DNA of 23,083 nucleotides from Verrucomicrobiota bacterium (GTDB taxonomy: Bacteria > Verrucomicrobiota > Verrucomicrobiia > Limisphaerales > AV2). The stretch is from assembly GCA_003219345.1 (NCBI GenBank), contig QHOP01000371.1:1-23083 (forward strand), given 5' to 3'. Position numbers and translations under genes: made by a program. The notes under the pieces are model-generated. The model ran no database searches and had not been told where the DNA came from. It saw nothing but the letters and a program-made list of their open reading frames with translations. Positions within the stretch are counted from its first letter, which is position 1, and each line of letters starts with the position of its first letter. Of this stretch, positions 7,357 to 14,596 are shown piece after piece.

Positions 7357-9189
7357 TCATTCCTCCACCGGCACGATGAGGTTGGCCATGATGTAGTCCT
7401 TCCGCTCGGGCGTGTTTTTGCCCATGTAAAAACCCAGGATCTGATGCGAATCGGGCTTGGGCGCGTACTCCACCTGGCTCAACCGCATATCCGGCCCGAT
7501 GAATTGCTTGAATTCGCCCGGCGAGATTTCACCCAACCCTTTGAAACGCGTGATCTCGCAACTTTTGCCCAATCGCGTCCCGGCTCCGTCGCGCTCGACT
7601 TCCGAGTAACAATAAATCGTCTTCTCCTTGTTGCGCACGCGGAACAGCGGCGTCTCGAGCACGAACAAATGGCCGTCATGCACAAGCTGCTCGAAGAACC
7701 GGAAGAAATAGGTGATCATCAGATTGCGGATGTGCAATCCGTCCACGTCCGCGTCGGTGGCGAGAATGACCTTCTCGTAGCGCAGGCCCTCGATGTTATC
7801 CTCAATATCCAGACCGCGCATGAGGTTGTACATTTCGTCGTTTTTATAGACGATGTCCCGCTTGAGGTCCCAGACGTTGAGCGGCTTGCCCTTGAGTACG
7901 AAAATCGCCTGCGTGTTCACGTCGCGGCAACTCACAATCGAGCCGGCGGCGGACTGGCCTTCGGTAATAAAAACCATCGACCCTTTGCCTTTGCCCTTGG
8001 ATTTGTCGAAATGGATTTTGCAATCCTTGAGCTGCGGGATTCTGATGGTGATGGCCCTGGCGCGTTCGCGGGCGAGTTTCTTCACCTCCTGCAATTCCTT
8101 GCGCAGTTGTTTGGTGTCCTCGACCTTCGCGATGATTTTCTCCGCGATTTCCTTGTTGCGATGGAAGAAATGGAGCAGCTCCTCGCGGACTTTGTTGACC
8201 AGTTCCGATCGGATTTCCGTATTGCCGAGTTTGTTCTTGGTCTGCGACTCGAAGACCGGGTCTTTGAGGCGAAGCGATACCGCGCCGACCATGCACTCGC
8301 GCACGTCGTCGCCTTCGTAGCCGGCCTTGGAATACTCGTTCACCGCTTTGAGCAGGCCCTCGCGGAACGCGCTCAGGTGCGTGCCGCCGTCGGAAGTGTA
8401 CTGGCCGTTGACAAACGAGAAGAACGTTTCGCCATAGCGGCTGTTCGTGTGCGTGAAACAGAACTCGAGCGTCTTGCTCGCGTAATGGAGCGGCGGATAA
8501 ATCGGCTCGCTGTTGTCCGACTGCAGGTCTTCCATCACCAGGTCGAGCAGGCCGTTGCGGGATTGGAAGGTCTTGCCGTTGTAAATCAGCTTCAGCCCCG
8601 TGTTGAGATAGCTGTAATGGCGCAGCCGTTTCTCAACGAACTCCGGACGAAATTCGACTTCCTTGAAAATGTCGGGGTCCGGCTCGAACCGGATGAACGT
8701 GCCGTCGGATTCGTGGTTGGCTTTTCCTTTCTTTTCGTTCTTCAACTTGCCCTGCTTGAACCACGCCTCGACGTAATCGCCGGAGCGATGACTGCGAACC
8801 AGAAACTCCTTCGATAACGCATTGACCGCCTTGGTGCCGACGCCGTTCAGACCCACGCTGAATTGGAACACGTCGTCGTTGTATTTCGCGCCGGTGTTGA
8901 TCTTGGAGACGCAATCCACCACTTTGCCGAGCGGGATGCCGCGTCCGAAATCGCGCACGCTCACCGTCGTGCCGTCGATGCCGACCTGCACCTCCTTGCC
9001 GTAGCCCATGATGTATTCGTCGATGGCATTGTCGATGACCTCCTTCAGCAGGATATAGCAGCCGTCATCGTAATGCGAGCCGTCGCCGAGCCGGCCGACA
9101 TACATGCCGGTGCGCAAGCGGATGTGCTCCAGCGAGGACAGGGTCTTGACCTTGCTCTCGTCGTAATTGTGCTTTGCTTTTTCGGCCAT
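7357..9189 (-). CDS. parE: Type IIA DNA topoisomerase ATPase subunit (ParE/GyrB type, topoisomerase IV subunit B)
   Basis: 610 residues from the ATG at 9187-9189 (MAEKAKHNYDES). It is the ATP-driven subunit that pairs with a ParC/GyrA-type cleavage subunit to pass DNA strands and relieve supercoils or unlink chromosomes. The GHKL ATPase motifs are present: EVIDNAIDE (Glu50, Asn54), DFGRGIP (residues 80-86) and GLNGVGTKAVNALS (113-126). The QTKNKLG loop is at 316-322. The TOPRIM domain has EGQSAAG (Glu410) and DADVDG (479-484). EGQSA differs from the usual EGDSA, and the PLRGK motif appears as VLKGKPLNV. The frame extends upstream to 9327 through a REP element, which is not credible as coding. 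No ParC-like partner is adjacent in the window. ParE is preferred to GyrB on overall look, not on a decisive residue. Confidence 0.92.
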   Translation of the reverse strand: MAEKAKHNYDESKVKTLSSLEHIRLRTGMYVGRLGDGSHYDDGCYILLKEVIDNAIDEYIMGYGKEVQVGIDGTTVSVRDFGRGIPLGKVVDCVSKINTGAKYNDDVFQFSVGLNGVGTKAVNALSKEFLVRSHRSGDYVEAWFKQGKLKNEKKGKANHESDGTFIRFEPDPDIFKEVEFRPEFVEKRLRHYSYLNTGLKLIYNGKTFQSRNGLLDLVMEDLQSDNSEPIYPPLHYASKTLEFCFTHTNSRYGETFFSFVNGQYTSDGGTHLSAFREGLLKAVNEYSKAGYEGDDVRECMVGAVSLRLKDPVFESQTKNKLGNTEIRSELVNKVREELLHFFHRNKEIAEKIIAKVEDTKQLRKELQEVKKLARERARAITIRIPQLKDCKIHFDKSKGKGKGSMVFITEGQSAAGSIVSCRDVNTQAIFVLKGKPLNVWDLKRDIVYKNDEMYNLMRGLDIEDNIEGLRYEKVILATDADVDGLHIRNLMITYFFRFFEQLVHDGHLFVLETPLFRVRNKEKTIYCYSEVERDGAGTRLGKSCEITRFKGLGEISPGEFKQFIGPDMRLSQVEYAPKPDSHQILGFYMGKNTPERKDYIMANLIVPVEE

Positions 9190-9220
9190 AACGAATTTGC
9201 CGCTGTAAAGATGAAACAAA
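9155..9220. repeat. parE start region, copy 1 of 3 (native)
   Basis: This segment holds the first codons of parE, its start codon and about 30 bases upstream. A closely similar sequence recurs exactly 220 bases later (9375-9439) and, more diverged, at 10273-10319. Shared blocks include CTCTCGTCGTAAT, TTTTTCGGCCATA and TGAAACAAA. Confidence 0.8.
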
Positions 9221-9259
9221 TGCGTGGCGGTGAAAATAGAAAAGTAGCCGCCTTCGCCC

Positions 9260-9365
9260 GTAGCCGCGGACGTCAGTCCGCGCTGATCTTTTCGCGCACG
9301 AGAGGACCGACGGAAGGCGCGCGTCACGTAAAAGGAAGTTTGCGCCGACTAACGTCGGCGGCTAC
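9260..9365. repeat. Inverted pair of GTAG-headed REP sequences (locus B)
   Basis: The left REP (9260-9284) starts GTAGCCGC and contains the hairpin GCGGACGTCAGTCCGC. The right REP (9342-9365) is its inverse, with hairpin GCCGACTAACGTCGGC, ending GGCGGCTAC. The arms match at 21 of 24 positions. Each unit is a GTAG tetranucleotide next to a small imperfect palindrome, which is the published description of bacterial REPs served by RAYT transposases. An extra GTAGCCGCC fragment sits just upstream at 9244-9252. Confidence 0.9.
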
Positions 9366-9374
9366 GGCCACTGG

Positions 9375-9439
9375 CTCTCGTCGTAATCGCGCTTTGGTTT
9401 TTCGGCCATAGCAAATTCGCGCAGTGGAAATGAAACAAA
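9375..9439. repeat. Duplicated parE start region, copy 2 of 3 (non-native)
   Basis: On the minus strand it would encode MAEKPKRDYDES, then run into the REP pair of locus B, so it is a duplicated gene start cut off after about 12 codons. It aligns with 9155-9220 over about 65 bases with a few substitutions and short gaps. It still includes an intact start codon at 9407-9409. Confidence 0.8.
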
Positions 9440-9483
9440 GCCGCACAGATGAGAACAGAGTCGAGCGGCGATTCAAACAACCC

Positions 9484-10182
9484 GTAGCCGCGGACGTCAG
9501 TCCGCGCTAAAATCTCCCCGCATGAAGGCCAAACCCCCGCCACCCGACCATTCCCAACGAAAACCGCGCTCGGATTTCTCGCACTTCCTTCCCCGCCTTC
9601 GTCGCGAGTTTTATCAGGCCGACGCAGTCGTTTTCTGGACCATGCCGATCTCTCACCGTCGCCAGGACTGGCTCGACGACCGGTTTCACGCCGCGTTTCG
9701 CGAGATGATGCTGCACGCGGCGACGCGCGAGGGATTGCTTTCCCCGGCGTATTGCCTGATGCCCGACCACGTTCACCTGGTTTGGATGGGCCTGCGAAGG
9801 AATACCGACCAGCGAAACGGGATCAAGTTCTTGCGGGCGCAATTAGGACCGTTCCTCAAGCCCGCGGAGTTTCAGCATCAAGCGCACGATCACGTGCTGA
9901 CAACTCACGAGCGCCAACGGCGCGCCTTCAGTCTGGCCTGTGCGGATTACGTTTTGCTTAATCCGCTGAAAGACGAACTGATCAAGAAGCCGGCCGACTG
10001 GCCGTATCTCGGCGCGGTTATTCCGGGCTACCCGCGTGTGAATCCGTTCGACCCGGATTACTGGCCGTGGTTTTGGAGGCATTACTACGCTGTGCGCGAA
10101 CCGGGAATTGAAAAGAGGGTTCTCCCGGCCCGCCAGATGGAGTAGTCGTCTGCTCCCGTAGCCGCGGACGTCAGTCCGCGCT
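9484..10182 (+). mobile_element. REP-RAYT module bounded by identical direct REP copies
   Basis: The RAYT gene (9522-10145) is flanked by two direct copies of the same REP unit, at 9484-9508 and 10158-10182. With the preceding CCC the identity covers 28 bases. The same 28 bases occur a third time at 9257-9284. The downstream copy is the left half of an inverted pair (10158-10263). This arrangement suits a REP-RAYT unit inserted at, or duplicated from, an existing REP. No target-site duplication apart from the REP itself is visible. Confidence 0.78.
9522..10145 (+). CDS. REP-associated tyrosine transposase (RAYT, HUH/Y1 family)
   Basis: 207 residues from the ATG at 9522. The HUH metal-binding motif is in YCLMPDHVHLVWM (His83, His85). 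Next come the RAYT-like HDHVLTTHERQRRAF (about 122-136) and YVLLNPLKDELIKKPADWPY (143-162), in which Tyr143 is the candidate catalytic tyrosine. RAYTs are single-copy relatives of IS200/IS605 TnpA that cut and join single-stranded REP hairpins with a GTAG head. The REP copies lying 13 bases before the start and 12 bases after the stop fit that role. The gene appears full length with no frame break, so the enzyme may be active. It differs from IS200 elements in being surrounded by REPs instead of ending in its own hairpins. The N terminus (MKAKPPPPDHSQRKPRSDFS) is proline-rich and basic. Confidence 0.88.
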   Translation: MKAKPPPPDHSQRKPRSDFSHFLPRLRREFYQADAVVFWTMPISHRRQDWLDDRFHAAFREMMLHAATREGLLSPAYCLMPDHVHLVWMGLRRNTDQRNGIKFLRAQLGPFLKPAEFQHQAHDHVLTTHERQRRAFSLACADYVLLNPLKDELIKKPADWPYLGAVIPGYPRVNPFDPDYWPWFWRHYYAVREPGIEKRVLPARQME

Positions 10183-10263
10183 GACCCTTTCGCGGAAGCG
10201 ACGACCGAGGGCGGGCGCGCCCAGGGGCAAAGGAAGTTTGCGCCGACTGACGGCGGCGGCTAC
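10158..10263. repeat. Inverted pair of GTAG-headed REP sequences (locus D)
   Basis: The left REP (10158-10182) is identical to those at 9260 and 9484. The right REP (10240-10263) ends GGCGGCGGCTAC. The spacer between them resembles the spacer of locus B, including AAAGGAAGTTTGCGCCGACT, so B and D are copies of one composite unit. Confidence 0.9.
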
Positions 10264-10272
10264 GGCCGCCGG

Positions 10273-10319
10273 CTCCCGTCGTAGTTGCACTTTGGTTCTT
10301 CAGCCGTACAAATCCGCTC
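10273..10319. repeat. Diverged parE start region, copy 3 of 3
   Basis: The segment after the right REP of locus D (CTCCCGTCGTAGTTGCAC, then TTTGGTTCTTCAGCCGTA) matches the parE start region on the minus strand. The start codon has been lost (CGT in place of CAT). It sits directly next to the REP as copy 2 does, so the unit REP pair plus parE start occurs twice. Confidence 0.7.
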
Positions 10320-10353
10320 CCCTGAATTTCTGCGGCAATTGCCGGATTGAATT

Positions 10354-11268
10354 GTGAACGATTCCAGGCATCATCCCGCGGTGCATTTCATCCGCGACAT
10401 CTACATGACGGCACGGGCGGCCAAACGTCCGGTCATCTCCTTCGAGTTTTTTCCGACCAAGACCGAGGAGGGCGAGCGCGTATTGCTGGAAAAGACCATC
10501 CCCGCGCTGAGGCAGCTCAAGCCTGATTTCTGTTCCGTCACCTACGGCGCGGGCGGCAGCACGCGGGACAAGACGTTGACGATTGTGGACCGCATTCAAC
10601 GGCAGCACGGCCTCACCGCCATGGCGCACCTGACCTGCGTCAACGCCACTAAAGAGGAAATCCGCGCTTATCTCACTGAAGCGCGCTCGCGCGGTATCAA
10701 CAACATTCTGGCGCTGCGCGGCGATCCGCCCGGTGGCACAGGCGAATTTAGAAAGACCGAGGGCGGATTCGAGTTTTCCTATCAACTGGTGGAGTTCATC
10801 CGTCAGGTGGGCGGGTTTTCCATCGGCGTGGCCGGTTTTCCCGAAGGGCACATCGCCTGCAAGGAAGGCAAATACGTGGACTGGCCGCGGCTGAAGAACA
10901 AGATCGATCACGGCGCAGATTTCGTGATCACGCAGCTTTTCTTCGGCAACCGCGATTACTTCCAATTCCGCGACTTTCTGACGAACCTGGGCGTCTCGGT
11001 GCCGTTGGTGCCGGGCATCATTCCCATCCTCAGCACGGCGCAGATCAAGAAGTTCACTGCTCTGTGCGGCGCCGATCTGCCTAAGCCGTTGCTGAATGAA
11101 CTCGAAAAGCGCGGTGATGACGATGAAGCAGCCGCGCAATTCGGCATTGAATACGCCACGCGGCAGTGCGAAGAGCTGCTGCGTGAAGGCGCGCCCGGCA
11201 TTCATTTCTATACGCTGAACAAAGCGCGCTCCACCACCGCGATCCTGAACAACCTTCGATTACGCTGA
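10354..11268 (+). CDS. metF: Methylenetetrahydrofolate reductase
   Basis: About 304 residues of a TIM-barrel flavoprotein that reduces 5,10-methylenetetrahydrofolate to 5-methyltetrahydrofolate, the methyl donor for methionine synthesis; cytoplasmic. Family landmarks are PVISFEFFPTK near the N terminus, DFCSVTYGAGGSTRDKTL, AHLTCVNATKEEI, NNILALRGDPP, IGVAGFPEGH, ADFVITQLFFGN, VPGIIPILS and a final HFYTLNKARST, as in E. coli MetF. The start is uncertain. GTG at 10354, GTG at 10381 (giving HFIRDIYMTAR) and ATG at 10405 are all in frame and none has a strong ribosome site. The gene is intact. The upstream region contains locus D of the REP array, so its promoter may be affected by those repeats. 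Confidence 0.95.
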   Translation: MNDSRHHPAVHFIRDIYMTARAAKRPVISFEFFPTKTEEGERVLLEKTIPALRQLKPDFCSVTYGAGGSTRDKTLTIVDRIQRQHGLTAMAHLTCVNATKEEIRAYLTEARSRGINNILALRGDPPGGTGEFRKTEGGFEFSYQLVEFIRQVGGFSIGVAGFPEGHIACKEGKYVDWPRLKNKIDHGADFVITQLFFGNRDYFQFRDFLTNLGVSVPLVPGIIPILSTAQIKKFTALCGADLPKPLLNELEKRGDDDEAAAQFGIEYATRQCEELLREGAPGIHFYTLNKARSTTAILNNLRLR

Positions 11269-11313
11269 ATTCCGATCGATGCTTATGCAAGTGGATGAGA
11301 ACGCCGCCACCAG

Positions 11314-11382
11314 GTAGCCGCCGACGTGAGGAGGCGGACTTTCGACGCGTGCCGGGTTCCGCCTCGTTACCTCGGCGGCTAC
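11314..11382. repeat. Inverted pair of GTAG-headed REP sequences (locus E)
   Basis: The left arm starts GTAGCCGCCGACGTGAGGAG at 11314. The right arm ends CTCGGCGGCTAC at 11382 and is its imperfect inverse. The left arm is nearly identical to that of the element inside the debranching enzyme gene (14633). It lies in the 220-base space after metF, which otherwise shows nothing recognisable. Confidence 0.85.
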
Positions 11383-11488
11383 AAGCTCGACGGGTTGCTG
11401 CGGTGTGAAATCGCCTCACCGATCGAAGGTTGCGTCGGTGGCCCTGTAATTGTAATTTTCAGCCGCTTTTGGAACGCGGTGGTGTGAC

Positions 11489-11677
11489 ATGAACAGACAT
11501 CTTCAAGATTCGGAACGCGGGCCCTGGGACTTCATCATGTTTGGAGTAACCTTCTTCGGTTTCGTCTTCACTTTGGGAGGCGTGATTGTCGCCTCCGCCG
11601 GCGTTGCCATCACCGGTCTGATTGCGATGGGCCTGGGCCTTGTCTTCTTCGGACTTCAGGCCTGGTTGTCAGACTGA
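11489..11677 (+). CDS. Small two-helix membrane protein
   Basis: 62 residues. After a short hydrophilic start (MNRHLQDSERGPWDF) two hydrophobic segments follow, FIMFGVTFFGFVFTLGGVIV and AGVAITGLIAMGLGLVFFGL, ending QAWLSD. They are probably two inner-membrane helices joined by a tight turn. I do not recognise a family. No strong ribosome site is seen, but the consistent hydrophobic pattern and the position in a gene-sized gap support it being real. Confidence 0.55.
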   Translation: MNRHLQDSERGPWDFIMFGVTFFGFVFTLGGVIVASAGVAITGLIAMGLGLVFFGLQAWLSD

Positions 11678-11713
11678 TCGGTAAACCACGCACCGCCCCG
11701 AACGAACTGATTC

Positions 11714-11796
11714 GACACGAATTTCACGAATGAACACGAATTCAACTGGTGAAAATTAGTGAAATTCGTGTCTCCCCGATTTGTGTTCATTCGTGG
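11714..11796. repeat. CACGAAT-type dispersed inverted repeat
   Basis: GACACGAATTTCAC at 11714-11727 and its exact reverse complement at 11759-11772 form a 14-bp inverted repeat. Interleaved with it, CACGAATGAACACGAATT (11725-11742) pairs imperfectly with 11779-11795. The segment is A/T-richer than its surroundings and lies before the ATG at 11849. Confidence 0.65.
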
Positions 11797-11848
11797 TTGA
11801 ACAAAAGTTGGACTGGCAAAAGTTCGCGGTGCTTGTATTACTGCCCTC

Positions 11849-12802
11849 ATGCAAACCACCACTCGACGAAATTTCCTGAAATGCACGCTCCGGGCCGGCG
11901 CCGCCTTTGCCGGCGCAAGCCTGCTGGACACCGGTTCTCTTCTGGCCGTTGAACCCATCAAACGCACCGGCGCGCCGCGCCTGCTGCTCAGTCTCGCCGG
12001 TTACTCGTTCCGTGACTATTTCAAAGACGCCAATCACAAGCGCGACGCCAGGCTCGACCCATCCAAACAGATTGACCTCTTTCAATTCATCGATTATTGC
12101 GCCGAGCACGGCTGCCAGGGCACGGAACTGACGAGCTATTATTTCCCGCCCGACCTTGACCACGACTTCCTGATCAGGATCAAACGGCACGCATTCCTCC
12201 GCGGCATCGACATCAGCGGCACCGCGGTCGGCAACACCTTTACTGTCCCTGCCGGCCCGAAGCGCGACCAGGAAATCGCGAGCACAAAAAAATGGATCGA
12301 CTACGCCGCGATCATGGGCGCGCCGCACATCCGCATCTTTGCCGGCGCCGCGCCGTCCGGCATGTCGCTCGACGAAGCCAGACAGCTTTGTATTCCAGCC
12401 ATTGAGGAGTGCTGCGACTACGCCGGCGGCAAAGGAATTTTTCTCGGCCTCGAAAACCATGGCGGCATCGTTTCCACCGCCGAGGAAATTCTGGAAATCG
12501 TCCGCGCCGTCAAAAGCCCGTGGCTCGGCATCAATCTCGACACCGGCAATTTCCGCACGGACGATCCTTACGCCGACCTGGTGAAGATCGCGCCCTACGC
12601 CGTGAACGTGCAGATGAAAGGCGAGGTGCATCCGCACGGCAAAGGCGAGGAGCGGGCCGACCTGCCACGCCTGGTCAAAATCCTGCGCGACGCTGGCTAT
12701 CAGGGCTACGTCGCCCTCGAATACGAATCGAAAGAAGACCCGTGGACGGCGGTGCCGAGGCTGTTGAAGCAGATGAAGGAATTGTTTGCGGCGTTACGAT
12801 AA
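11849..12802 (+). CDS. Tat-exported sugar phosphate isomerase/epimerase-like protein
   Basis: 317 residues. The start MQTTTRRNFLKCTLRAGAAF is a twin-arginine signal (RRNFLK, Arg6-Arg7) with a following alanine-rich hydrophobic part, so it is exported folded, usually with a bound cofactor or metal. The body is a xylose isomerase-like TIM barrel: LLSLAGYSFRDYF, GCQGTELTSYYFPP, AAIMGAPHIRIFAG, FLGLENHGGI, LGINLDTGNF and YVALEYESKEDPW. Glu in LGLEN, Asp in NLDTGN and the final Glu in ALEYES are candidate metal ligands. The substrate is unknown. It is a distant relative of the protein at 994-1872 but uses a different export route. No frame problems are seen. Confidence 0.88.
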   Translation: MQTTTRRNFLKCTLRAGAAFAGASLLDTGSLLAVEPIKRTGAPRLLLSLAGYSFRDYFKDANHKRDARLDPSKQIDLFQFIDYCAEHGCQGTELTSYYFPPDLDHDFLIRIKRHAFLRGIDISGTAVGNTFTVPAGPKRDQEIASTKKWIDYAAIMGAPHIRIFAGAAPSGMSLDEARQLCIPAIEECCDYAGGKGIFLGLENHGGIVSTAEEILEIVRAVKSPWLGINLDTGNFRTDDPYADLVKIAPYAVNVQMKGEVHPHGKGEERADLPRLVKILRDAGYQGYVALEYESKEDPWTAVPRLLKQMKELFAALR

Positions 12803-12904
12803 TCCTTCACAGAGGCTTTCTCTCGTTAAGCCGTCCAGGTATCTCCTACGGAATTGCATTCTCGCCGTTGCTCGCCAATCCTAACGACCGAACTGGATTG
12901 ATGC

Positions 12905-14596
12905 ATGGCTGCGCCACCGCTCAAATTGGAAATGGTTCCGCCGACCGGCGAACGCCTGCTGCGTTTCGTCGGCGACCGCGTGCGGTTCACACTGCGCAGC
13001 GCGGATGGCGAGCCGTTGCCGGGTGGTTGGCGCGGTTTGCTCCGGACCAATCTCGGTCGCGGCCAAATCCTGCGCCGCGAAATCATCATCTCTCGCGGCG
13101 GCGAAAAACCGATGACCGGCGCGTCCTGGCGCGATGTCCCGATGCCGCGCGAGGGCGACCAATGGTCCGTCGAACTGACGTTGACCGAAGTCGGCTGGTT
13201 CAAAGCCAAGGCCTACGTGGTGGACGAAAAGGGATGGCAGCTCTGGCCGGAGGGATCGGACGCCAGCCTCTCGGTCCATCCCGACACTTATCGCACCGCG
13301 AACACAATTTACTGCGCTTTCACGCGCCTGTTCGGCGAGTCAAAGACGTTGGTCGCAACTGCGGACCGACAGTTCGACGCGCAGTTGAAACAATTGGACA
13401 AGCAGGGCTACGCGGTCATTCCGCCTTCGGGCAAACTGCGCGACCTCATTAAAGAATTGCCGCACATCATCGACGCGCTCGGCTGCCGCATTCTGCACCT
13501 GCTGCCGGTCAACCCGACGCCGACGACTTACGCGCGGTTGGGTCGATTCGGCAGTCCTTACGCCGGCCTGGATTTAACAGCCATCGACCCGGCGCTGATT
13601 GAGTTCGATCGGCGCACGACCGGCGTCGAACAGTTCCGTGAACTGGCCTACGCGGTCCATGCGTTCGGGGGGCGGCTCTTTCTGGACCTTGTCATCAATC
13701 ATACCGGCTGGAGTTCCACCCTCCACGAGCGGCATCCAGAGTGGTTTCTGCGCGGCGAGAACGGCGCGTTCCTCAGTCCCGGCGCGTGGGGCGTGACATG
13801 GGAGGACCTGGTCGAGTTGAACACGCGCGAAAGGGAACTTTGGGAGCATCTGGCTGAAGCCTTTCTCACCTGGTGCCGGCGCGGCGTGGACGGCTTCCGC
13901 TGCGACGCCGGCTACAAAGTGCCGATGCCGGTCTGGCAATACATCACCGCCCGCGTGCGCGAGGAATTTCCCGAAACGCTCTTCTTGCTCGAAGGGCTTG
14001 GCGGCGGCTGGAACGAAACGGAAGCATTGCTGACCCAAGGCGGGATGCAGTGGGCCTACTCGGAGTTGTTCCAGGAAACTACCGGCCCGCAGGTCGCCGG
14101 CTATTTCGACCATACGCACAAACAAAGCCAGCGCGTCGGTGTGCTGGCGCACTACAGTGAAACGCACGACAACGACCGGCTCGCGAAAAAAGGCCGCGAA
14201 TGGTCGCTGTTGCGCAACCGGCTGTGCGCGCTGGCGAGCGTGAACGGCGCCTACGGTTTCACCTGCGGCGTCGAATGGCTCGCCACCGAACGAGTTCTGG
14301 TGCACGGCTGCGCCGGTCTTGCCTGGGGCAGTGAAGAAAATATCATTCCGGAACTTGCCGCGCTCAACCAATTACTCGCCGGGCATCCCTGCTTCTTCGA
14401 CGGCGCGAAGCTTACGCGATTAAGTCCCCTTGATTCGCCCGTCTTCGCTTTCCAACGCGTCTCCGTTGACGGCAAAGACGCTGTGTTGGCGCTGGTTAAT
14501 ACAGATGTTCTACCTTGTCGTCGCTCGAGGATTTGCTCGGACAACCGACACCCAAAGCGAAGTTGGCAGACGACGGAAAGATTCAATTCGCTTTGA
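12905..14596 (+). CDS. Glycogen debranching enzyme, N-terminal half: GH13-type glucanotransferase domain (frame broken at its 3' end)
   Basis: 563 residues. After an N-terminal beta domain (about 1-130) comes a GH13 barrel with all conserved regions: DLVINHTG (Asp261, His266), GFRCDAGYKV (nucleophile Asp334), LLEGLGGGWNE (acid/base Glu363) and SETHDNDRL (His421, Asp422). The order and style resemble the 4-alpha-glucanotransferase half of eukaryote-like glycogen debranching enzymes, which moves short glucan chains off a branch. The last recognisable piece is VLALVNTDV near 14505; the following ~27 residues to the stop look like out-of-frame reading. The same bases in the other frame give LSSLEDLLGQP, which fits the expected continuation. 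So this and the next entry were probably one gene. Cytoplasmic; glycogen breakdown. Confidence 0.85.
   Translation: MAAPPLKLEMVPPTGERLLRFVGDRVRFTLRSADGEPLPGGWRGLLRTNLGRGQILRREIIISRGGEKPMTGASWRDVPMPREGDQWSVELTLTEVGWFKAKAYVVDEKGWQLWPEGSDASLSVHPDTYRTANTIYCAFTRLFGESKTLVATADRQFDAQLKQLDKQGYAVIPPSGKLRDLIKELPHIIDALGCRILHLLPVNPTPTTYARLGRFGSPYAGLDLTAIDPALIEFDRRTTGVEQFRELAYAVHAFGGRLFLDLVINHTGWSSTLHERHPEWFLRGENGAFLSPGAWGVTWEDLVELNTRERELWEHLAEAFLTWCRRGVDGFRCDAGYKVPMPVWQYITARVREEFPETLFLLEGLGGGWNETEALLTQGGMQWAYSELFQETTGPQVAGYFDHTHKQSQRVGVLAHYSETHDNDRLAKKGREWSLLRNRLCALASVNGAYGFTCGVEWLATERVLVHGCAGLAWGSEENIIPELAALNQLLAGHPCFFDGAKLTRLSPLDSPVFAFQRVSVDGKDAVLALVNTDVLPCRRSRICSDNRHPKRSWQTTERFNSL

Noticed and set aside
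7297..8817. 506-codon plus-strand open frame opposite parE
   Set aside because: It lies entirely antisense to a well-conserved topoisomerase gene. Its composition (rich in Val, Asp, His, Leu) is the usual mirror of GC-rich codons; no family is recognisable.
9190..9327. Upstream extension of parE to 9327
   Set aside because: The added residues come from a REP element and spacer; MAEKAKHNYDES at 9189 is a natural start followed by conserved ATPase sequence.
9260..10263. CRISPR array around 9260-10263
   Set aside because: The repeats are few, unevenly spaced, partly inverted and flank a transposase; there are no regular spacers and no cas genes.
12409..13452. 347-codon plus-strand frame overlapping the isomerase and debranching enzyme
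   Set aside because: It is arginine-rich out-of-frame reading of two conserved genes; no domain is recognisable.
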